Shown here in pieces: positions 7,961-11,713 of a stretch of DNA of 11,713 nt (its first letter is position 1; the number at the start of each line of letters is the position of its first letter). A program made the position numbers and the translations under genes. Source of the stretch: an uncultured euryarchaeote. GTDB taxonomy: Archaea > Thermoplasmatota > Poseidoniia > Poseidoniales > Poseidoniaceae. A model generated the notes under the pieces. It was not told the origin of the DNA and made no database searches. It saw only the letters and a program-made list of their open reading frames with translations. The stretch covers positions 1-11,713 of the forward strand of contig CALCOQ010000361.1 in assembly GCA_937897005.1 (NCBI GenBank). The letters run 5' to 3'.

Positions 7961-7964
7961 GGTG
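7959..7964 (+). promoter_or_regulatory. Shine-Dalgarno overlapping the enolase stop
   Basis: GAGGTG uses the GA of the enolase TGA stop (7958-7960) and leaves 5 bases before GTG 7970. The same arrangement recurs at the next junction, which decides for GTG 7970 over ATG 7979 and suggests translational coupling. Confidence 0.6.
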
Positions 7965-7969
7965 GTTTC

Positions 7970-8521
7970 GTGGAGCCAATGAAACTCCGCATCATAGGCC
8001 CCGGGGAACTTCCTGATGAACAATATTTCATCGTGCGCTGGAGCACCCTTCGTCGGCCTTTGGGACTAGCCATCGGAACTGAAAGATTACCTGATGATGA
8101 TGTGGCAATACACGCATTGGTCGAAGAAGCAGGTACTGTACTCTCTGTAGGGCGCGCCCATTTGATTCCAGAGGATAGTGATGGAGCCATGAGTGATCAT
8201 GCTGGAGAAGGAGCGAGCACTTGCCCTGCATTCACTCCATTATCGGGGCATGCTGATTTTCCTGAGACCAATGAATTGCGTCCTGCTTTCCACATCCGTC
8301 AGATGGGGACGATCGAAGAAAGAAGACGACAAGGCTTGGCTGCGAGGATATTACAGGGTCTCGAGGAAGCAAGTTGCCAGATATGGGGTTGTAGAAGCGG
8401 TTGGTTACAAGCTCGAATGCATGCAATACCATTCTATGAGAACCAAGGTTGGCAAGTGTTTGGAGAGGAATACATGATTGAAAAGGTTGGACCACATCTA
8501 TCCATGTGGAAGAAATTCTGA
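7970..8521 (+). CDS. GNAT-family N-acetyltransferase, 183 aa
   Basis: GNAT enzymes move an acetyl group from acetyl-CoA to an amine. The C-terminal half has the acetyl-CoA pyrophosphate-binding signature R119-x-x-G122-x-A124 (in IEERRRQGLAARIL) and the later P-F-Y-E-N-Q-G-W-x-x-x-G-E-E-Y motif (residues 154-168), ending GPHLSMWK. That ending resembles the small ElaA/YjcF-like subgroup. The N-terminal half (FIVRWSTLRRPLG, residues 20-32) also fits that subgroup. Residues about 67-104 form an acidic, Gly/Ser/Pro-rich insertion between core strands. The start is GTG 7970, chosen by its well-spaced Shine-Dalgarno; an ATG at 7979 would remove three residues. It begins 9 bases after enolase. The substrate is unknown and proximity to enolase does not identify it. 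Confidence 0.88.
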   Translation: MEPMKLRIIGPGELPDEQYFIVRWSTLRRPLGLAIGTERLPDDDVAIHALVEEAGTVLSVGRAHLIPEDSDGAMSDHAGEGASTCPAFTPLSGHADFPETNELRPAFHIRQMGTIEERRRQGLAARILQGLEEASCQIWGCRSGWLQARMHAIPFYENQGWQVFGEEYMIEKVGPHLSMWKKF

Positions 8522-8525
8522 GGTG
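8520..8525 (+). promoter_or_regulatory. Shine-Dalgarno overlapping the first GNAT stop
   Basis: GAGGTG again uses the GA of the preceding TGA stop (8519-8521). A 5-base gap points to ATG 8531, whereas the ATG at 8528 would be only 2 bases away and is less likely. Confidence 0.55.
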
Positions 8526-8530
8526 AAATG

Positions 8531-9376
8531 ATGGATGTCGGAAGATCACTTTCTGATTGGAAAGCGGCTTCACTCGATCTTACGAGGCCACGCTCCTCTG
8601 AGAATGAAGAGAAAGAACTCCAGCGAGTGGCACATGAGTTGTTGATAGAAGATGGAAACTGTTCTGGCCATGCAGCATTCAGACGACTTGGTTCTTGCAT
8701 CGAATTACACACCGTTGTCATTGCACCATCGTTGCGCGGAACCGGAAGGTCCCAAGCACTACTGCAAGCAGCAATATCCCGTTGGCGCCAAGATAGAATT
8801 CTCAATGGCTCCAGCGTTCAACCCAAAGTGGACCTTGCAGCCGCAGTCAGGGGCGAAGAGATCGTTGAACCACCATGGAGAAAGGACATGGTATGTTTCA
8901 CCCGCCATCCATCATTGGCTGCTAGCCTTATCGCTAATGGTTTCCAGTATGCTCAGTCAAAGCGTAGGTGGTGGAGCCTATGGATACGCAGACATCCATT
9001 GGGGCGATTGAATTCCAGAACAATGTTGAGTTTGATGGCTAACAGATTATTGCGAGGTTCAACCATGTTGTTCTTCGGCGAGACTCTCCCACCCGGTTCA
9101 AAAAAACCGGGGATTTTCAGAATGTGGTTCCAGCGCCGTCGCCGTTTGTTCCATCAATTGACATACCTGTCCCGAAATCGCCTTTTCATTCTTGAGGCCG
9201 CGGCTGAATTCATCCCAAGGGATTCAGAAGATGGTGATGATATGCACGATAAATTGGAGGCCATGGGGCTTGATATCTCCATACATACCCATACACGTGG
9301 CAAGGGTGACGCAGATGTTTGGGATGAGGGTGAAGAAGATGATACGCCCTTTGTTGACATGACTCAAGAGGAATGA
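8531..9376 (+). CDS. GNAT-like acetyltransferase with a long basic/acidic C-terminal extension, 281 aa
   Basis: Residues about 56-80 (CIELHTVVIAPSLRGTGRSQALLQA) match GNAT motif A: a beta-strand, then V-I-A-P-x-x-R69-G70-x-G72 for acetyl-CoA binding, and a helix. A later HPSLAASLIANGFQY (residues 126-140) resembles the motif B region. The N-terminal strands are poorly conserved, so it is a divergent member. Beyond about residue 144 it is unusual: a long very basic, Trp/Arg-rich stretch (KRRWW, WIRR, WFQRRRR), then an acidic tail (WDEGEEDD). The basic part could bind nucleic acid or a membrane surface, which is inference only. It starts 9 bases after the first GNAT gene and probably shares its transcript. 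A T-run at 9400-9405 follows. Confidence 0.75.
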   Translation: MDVGRSLSDWKAASLDLTRPRSSENEEKELQRVAHELLIEDGNCSGHAAFRRLGSCIELHTVVIAPSLRGTGRSQALLQAAISRWRQDRILNGSSVQPKVDLAAAVRGEEIVEPPWRKDMVCFTRHPSLAASLIANGFQYAQSKRRWWSLWIRRHPLGRLNSRTMLSLMANRLLRGSTMLFFGETLPPGSKKPGIFRMWFQRRRRLFHQLTYLSRNRLFILEAAAEFIPRDSEDGDDMHDKLEAMGLDISIHTHTRGKGDADVWDEGEEDDTPFVDMTQEE

Positions 9377-9399
9377 ACGCCCTTCTAATGAGAACTGGG

Positions 9400-9405
9400 T
9401 TTTTT
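9400..9405 (+). terminator. T-run terminator after the enolase-GNAT-GNAT unit
   Basis: Six T residues follow GGG, 24 bases after the last stop codon. Archaeal RNA polymerase often terminates at U-rich tracts. The opposite-strand tRNA gene ends only 10 bases further on, so a stop here would keep the two transcription units apart. Confidence 0.4.
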
Positions 9406-9414
9406 CCTTAGAGG

Positions 9415-9485
9415 AGCACGGACCGAGATTTGAACTCGGGTATCAGGATCTGCAGTCCCGCACATAGCCGCTCTGTCATCCGTGC
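9415..9485 (-). tRNA. tRNA-Cys (anticodon GCA)
   Basis: On the minus strand the RNA starts GCACGGAUGACAGAGCGGC and folds into a full cloverleaf. The acceptor stem is GCACGGA/UCCGUGC. The D arm has ACA/UGU pairs and a G13-A22 opposition resembling other tRNA-Cys. The anticodon stem is CGGGA/UCCUG around the loop CUGCAGA, giving anticodon GCA. The T arm is CCGAG/CUCGG around UUCAAAU. The discriminator base is U, as expected for Cys. There is no intron. The next genomic bases read CCT, so CCA is not fully encoded and must be completed by the CCA-adding enzyme. Length is 71 nt. Confidence 0.97.
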
Positions 9486-9506
9486 GCAAAGTGGCCCAAT
9501 AGCATG

Positions 9507-9515
9507 ACATATTTC
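9507..9515 (-). promoter_or_regulatory. Candidate TATA box for tRNA-Cys
   Basis: On the minus strand this reads GAAATATGT, centred about 25 bases upstream of the tRNA 5' end. This is the normal position if transcription starts at or near the mature end. Confidence 0.5.
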
Positions 9516-9547
9516 AACGCGCTTGCAACGGCAATACAACACGGCAT

Positions 9548-9556
9548 CGATAATAG
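9548..9556 (+). promoter_or_regulatory. Candidate TATA box for the aminotransferase gene
   Basis: CGATAATAG lies about 70 bases before TTG 9623. It would start a transcript near 9580 with a leader of about 45 bases that includes the strong Shine-Dalgarno. Other A/T-rich spots exist (around 9603-9609), so this is tentative. Confidence 0.25.
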
Positions 9557-9610
9557 AAGTCAGCATGTTGAAGGACGCGCATCTATTGGAGATGATGTAG
9601 AGCGTAAATT

Positions 9611-9619
9611 GGAGGTGAT
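9611..9619 (+). promoter_or_regulatory. Near-perfect Shine-Dalgarno fixing a TTG start
   Basis: GGAGGTGAT is a near-complete complement of the usual 16S rRNA 3' end. Its first G is 12 bases before TTG 9623, the same register seen at 7970, 8531 and 11092. No in-frame ATG exists nearby, so TTG is the start. Confidence 0.7.
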
Positions 9620-9622
9620 GGT

Positions 9623-10762
9623 TTGCCGAAGTTGAATGATAACATAGATTCAGTTGGGCGCGGTTTTGCTGATTTTCTTGCCCCCCCTCCTGAAGGGGTG
9701 ATTCGATTCACTGTAGGACAACCTGATTTTGTCACATCAGAAGCAATCCGAGAAAAGGCAGTGGAAGAGATTCGTGCAGGAAATACATTTTACACACGTT
9801 CTGCAGGTGCCCCATCTCTTTGCCGAAAACTTTCCAAATGGCTGGATGTCCAGTTCAACATCGAGGTTGATGAGGAAGAGATCGTGATAACACCTGGATG
9901 TAAACAAGCGGTATTCTACGGATTTCTTGGTCTTGGAAACCCAGGTGATGAGGTTCTACTACTTGCTCCAGCATGGCCATCCTACTCTTCAATGATCAAA
10001 CACCTGAGCATGGTTCCAGTTCATGTTCCAGTGAACATGGATGGATTCCATCCTGATTTTTCTGCTCTACAATCAGCAATCACCGAGCGCAGTAAATTCA
10101 TTGTCATCAATTCCCCGAACAATCCTACGGGTGCAGTATACACCGAGGAAGAAGTCGAGTCATTGGTCGCTTTTGCTGTTGAGCACGATCTATGGATTCT
10201 AGATGACATGATCTATGCAACCATGGCATGGGGAGATTCGAAGTACACCTCTCCAACTATTTTCAGTGGTGGTGCGGAGAGAACACTGACCATTGGGGGT
10301 TGGAGTAAAGCATGGGCCATGACTGGCTGGAGATTGGGATACATTGCTGGTCCAGCCAGTGCCATGAAAGCGATACACCTGTGCCAGAGCAGTATTGCTT
10401 CCCACGCCCCAACTTTCCTGATGCCTGCAGCCGAATTCGCTCTTGGCGATGATGAACGAAGATTAGAGATGCAGAATTCGTTCGCAAACAGAAGAGATGT
10501 GATACAAGAAGAATTATCCACTATTCCAGAGATAGATTTCTGGGAACCTGAGGGGGCGTTCTATGTGATGATAGACATCAAGCGCACTGGAATGAGCTCA
10601 ATAGAATTCGCTGAACGGGCATTGTCTGAGGCCCAAGTTCAATTGATACCATGTTCATTGATGCCCCATGGTGAAGGGATGTGCAGGATATCTTATGCAA
10701 CAAATATTGCAAACATCAAAGAAGGATGCCACCGATTGAGGAATTGGCTTTCAGGACTCTGA
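9623..10762 (+). CDS. Pyridoxal-phosphate aminotransferase, class I/II (aspartate aminotransferase fold type I)
   Basis: Transfers amino groups between an amino acid and a 2-oxoacid using PLP, in the cytoplasm. The 379 residues have the fold-type I landmarks: GQPDF near the N-terminus, SPNNPTG (N167 contacts PLP), D195 and Y198 in ILDDMIYA (ring N and O3' contacts), and the Schiff-base lysine K229 in GGWSKAWAMTGWRLGY. R237 is the phosphate contact eight residues later. R355 in MCRISYA is expected to hold the substrate alpha-carboxylate. All key residues are present, so the enzyme should be active. The N-terminal segment is short and atypical (MPKLNDNIDSVGRGFADFLA). Aspartate, aromatic or alanine-type activity cannot be told from these residues. 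The start is TTG behind a strong Shine-Dalgarno. It is transcribed away from the divergent tRNA gene. Confidence 0.95.
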   Translation: MPKLNDNIDSVGRGFADFLAPPPEGVIRFTVGQPDFVTSEAIREKAVEEIRAGNTFYTRSAGAPSLCRKLSKWLDVQFNIEVDEEEIVITPGCKQAVFYGFLGLGNPGDEVLLLAPAWPSYSSMIKHLSMVPVHVPVNMDGFHPDFSALQSAITERSKFIVINSPNNPTGAVYTEEEVESLVAFAVEHDLWILDDMIYATMAWGDSKYTSPTIFSGGAERTLTIGGWSKAWAMTGWRLGYIAGPASAMKAIHLCQSSIASHAPTFLMPAAEFALGDDERRLEMQNSFANRRDVIQEELSTIPEIDFWEPEGAFYVMIDIKRTGMSSIEFAERALSEAQVQLIPCSLMPHGEGMCRISYATNIANIKEGCHRLRNWLSGL

Positions 10763-10768
10763 ATATAG
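10762..10768 (+). promoter_or_regulatory. Possible TATA box for the hairpin-rich leader
   Basis: AATATAG begins at the last base of the aminotransferase stop codon. If used, transcription would start near 10790, just after the first hairpin. The RNA would cover the remaining hairpins and lead into the secreted-protein gene as a leader of about 300 bases. A second A/T box (CATATATT, 10956-10963) would give a leader of about 105 bases. The sequence does not decide between them. Confidence 0.25.
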
Positions 10769-11065
10769 TGATGCTTCGCGTAGCATCATTGAAATAGGGT
10801 CTCGTAAGACCAGTTTGCAGAGGGAACGTTGGGTTCCCTATGAACGACCCGTGAATACGAATGAGTGAGGTACTGGACGGAAACGATGGACTGCGGACAA
10901 ATATGGAGCCAATGAAGGCCCCCATATCAGCACTGGATCAGTGCGCCGCAGACCACATATATTCGAAGGGACCCAGCGTAAGCGTGTCGGAATCCGCAAA
11001 ACCGCGTGTTGAACAGCCATCCATAGTATGGCTGCCAAGCGTAGAGAGAGAACAGCGGGTTCTCT
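10769..11065 (+). ncRNA. Candidate structured RNA or long 5' leader with multiple perfect hairpins
   Basis: This non-coding stretch holds many perfect stems: TGATGCT/AGCATCA (10769-10788, 6-base loop), GGTCT/AGACC (10798-10811, 4-base loop), AGGGAAC/GTTCCCT (10821-10839, 5-base loop), CAGCCAT/ATGGCTG (11014-11034, 7-base loop) and AGAGAAC/GTTCTCT (11047-11065, 5-base loop). A three-way junction is closed by CTGCGG/CCGCAG (10891-10896 with 10946-10951). It encloses ATATGG/CCATAT (10901-10927, extended by GCC/GGC) and GCACTG/CAGTGC (10930-10944). GGGTC (10797-10801) can also pair with GACCC (10846-10850). Four perfect 7-bp stems in 300 bases is more than chance should give. I do not see RNase P, SRP RNA, 5S or box C/D signatures. 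Strand is assigned from the downstream gene and is not proven. It may be a free RNA, a regulatory leader, or both. Confidence 0.45.
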
Positions 11066-11079
11066 GTCAATAAAAAAAT

Positions 11080-11085
11080 GGAGAG
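11080..11085 (+). promoter_or_regulatory. Shine-Dalgarno of the secreted repeat protein
   Basis: GGAGAG has its first G 12 bases before ATG 11092, matching the register of the other leadered genes here. It supports ATG 11092 over the in-frame ATGs at 11095, 11110 and 11113, and implies that the mRNA has a 5' leader. Confidence 0.45.
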
Positions 11086-11091
11086 ATTAAA

Positions 11092-11713
11092 ATGATGAAA
11101 AATAAGAAAATGATGAGCATGCTTGTGGCAATGTTTCTCGCTCTGTCTGCACTCAGTGCAGTCAGTGGTGATGGCTCGGACCCCCTCGACCCGTCTGATG
11201 GCGGTGCCGACTGGGATGGCGACGGCCTTACCAATGCAGAGGAGCAGACCCACGGAACGAATATGAACAACCCGGACAGCGACAATGACGGTCTGCCCGA
11301 TGGTTGGGAGGTCGCAAACGGTCTGGACCCCCTGAATGCTGGTGACAGCGGTCAGGATTCAGATGGTGATGGCCTGACCAATTATCAAGAGTACCTGAAG
11401 GGCACCAACCCGAACAATGCCGACACCGACGGTGACGGCAAGGGTGACGCGACGGACCAGTTCCCGACCGACCCAAACGATGGTGAGAGCTCGGACTCCG
11501 ATGGAGACGGCATCCCAGACGCATATGACCCAGATTTCCAGCAATCACAGGCTGGTAGTGGAGACGGTGGCACCCAAGGTGGCGGCGAATCCGAAGATCA
11601 GGGACAAGGCGAAGGTGAAGGTCAAGGACAAGGACAAGGTCAAGGACAAGGTCAAGGACAGGGTCAAGGACAAGGTCAAGGACAAGGTCAAGGACAGGGT
11701 CAAGGACAAGGTC
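11092..11713 (+). CDS. Secreted or surface protein with TSP3-like acidic repeats and a Gly-Gln tract (3' partial)
   Basis: About 207 residues are visible and the frame is open at the right edge. The first 26 residues form a typical Sec signal peptide: a Lys-containing start (MMKNKKMMSM), a hydrophobic core (LVAMFLALSALSAV) and a small-residue end at SG, so the protein is exported. Residues 40-146 carry repeated Asp-rich loops of the D-x-D-G-D-G type (DWDGDGLTNAEE, DSDNDGLPDGWE, DSDGDGLTNYQE, DTDGDGKGDATD, DSDGDGIPDAYD). These resemble thrombospondin type 3 or dockerin-like calcium-binding repeats and often follow the pattern D-x-DGDGLxNxxE-x(3)-GTxPxxxDSDxDG. From about residue 150 the sequence becomes Gly/Gln/Glu and then a nearly pure Gly-Gln repeat to the edge. 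A large adhesin or envelope protein is likely; its C-terminal domains and anchor are outside the window. Confidence 0.88.
   Translation, partial: MMKNKKMMSMLVAMFLALSALSAVSGDGSDPLDPSDGGADWDGDGLTNAEEQTHGTNMNNPDSDNDGLPDGWEVANGLDPLNAGDSGQDSDGDGLTNYQEYLKGTNPNNADTDGDGKGDATDQFPTDPNDGESSDSDGDGIPDAYDPDFQQSQAGSGDGGTQGGGESEDQGQGEGEGQGQGQGQGQGQGQGQGQGQGQGQGQGQGQG
11602..11713 (+). repeat. Nested 6/12/36-bp tandem repeat coding (Gly-Gln)n
   Basis: The coding unit is a Gly codon plus a Gln codon (6 bp). Alternation of GGA and GGT gives a 12-bp unit. A CAG replacing CAA at 11659 and 11695 gives two identical 36-bp units, 11641-11676 and 11677-11712. The first part (to about 11620) is less regular and includes Gly-Glu. 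The array continues beyond the window, so the copy number is unknown. Confidence 0.9.

Noticed and set aside
8434..8805. 123-residue minus-strand frame spanning the GNAT junction
   Set aside because: It overlaps two better supported genes on the other strand and has no start signals.
9092..9111. Perfect hairpin CCCGGTT/AACCGGG with an A-rich loop
   Set aside because: It lies inside the second GNAT coding sequence, with no gene boundary nearby, so there is no reason to call it a terminator or element.
10769..11065. RNase P RNA, SRP RNA, 5S rRNA or box C/D RNA in the structured region
   Set aside because: The conserved RNase P core (GAGGAAAGUCC-like and ACAGAA), the SRP S-domain GGAA loop with its AGCA-type internal loop, 5S landmarks and C/D boxes were looked for and not found. 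An ACA three bases after the junction stem (10955-10957) is not enough to call an H/ACA RNA.
10861..11073. 70-residue plus-strand frame in the hairpin-rich region
   Set aside because: It has no Shine-Dalgarno, no domain features, and its DNA is better explained by paired stems.
11602..11713. CRISPR-like array from the regular repeats
   Set aside because: The units are contiguous with no unique spacers and keep a Gly-Gln reading frame, so it is a coding tandem repeat.
1..11713. Mobile element, integrase, toxin-antitoxin or defence system
   Set aside because: No transposase, recombinase, nuclease or paired small toxin-antitoxin genes, and no terminal inverted repeats or target duplications were found.

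Overview
The window looks like a piece of a planktonic archaeal genome, most plausibly Marine Group II Euryarchaeota (Candidatus Poseidoniales) or a close Thermoplasmatota relative. This is an inference. It rests on A/T-rich TATA-like boxes about 25-28 bases ahead of start codons that have no ribosome-binding site (leaderless genes). Genes inside transcripts instead carry a GGAGGTG-type Shine-Dalgarno. A tRNA-Cys gene has no encoded CCA, and the secreted protein at the right edge has acidic calcium-binding-type repeats of a kind common in these lineages. No rRNA or other phylogenetic marker is present, so the assignment stays provisional.

Layout, left to right. (1) Bases 3-308 are the proline-rich C-terminal tail of a protein that starts outside the window. 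(2) It meets, stop codon to stop codon, a minus-strand gene (309-3065) for a 918-residue helical repeat protein of unknown function. (3) A roughly 150-base promoter region separates that gene from a divergent plus-strand gene (3217-5544) for a membrane-anchored TPR protein. (4) Next come a thioredoxin-fold redoxin (5600-6136) and a small unrecognised protein (6187-6654). (5) A tight three-gene unit holds enolase and two GNAT-type acetyltransferases (6710-9376). It ends at a T-run, followed by a minus-strand tRNA-Cys(GCA) gene (9415-9485). (6) A class I/II PLP aminotransferase follows (9623-10762), with a TTG start behind a near-perfect Shine-Dalgarno. (7) A 329-base non-coding stretch (10763-11091) is unusually rich in perfect short hairpins and is the best candidate here for something undescribed. 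(8) The window ends inside a secreted protein (from 11092) with a signal peptide, thrombospondin-type-3-like acidic repeats and a long Gly-Gln tract built from nested DNA repeats.

Functionally, enolase is central glycolysis/gluconeogenesis, the aminotransferase is amino-acid metabolism and the redoxin is thiol/peroxide chemistry. The two acetyltransferases look translationally coupled to enolase, but their substrates are unknown. The divergent helical-repeat and TPR genes may encode scaffold partners; that is a guess from gene order. There is no CRISPR array, insertion sequence, integrase or recognisable defence system. Most of the window reads as ordinary chromosome, with the hairpin-rich leader and the repeat-bearing proteins as its unusual parts.
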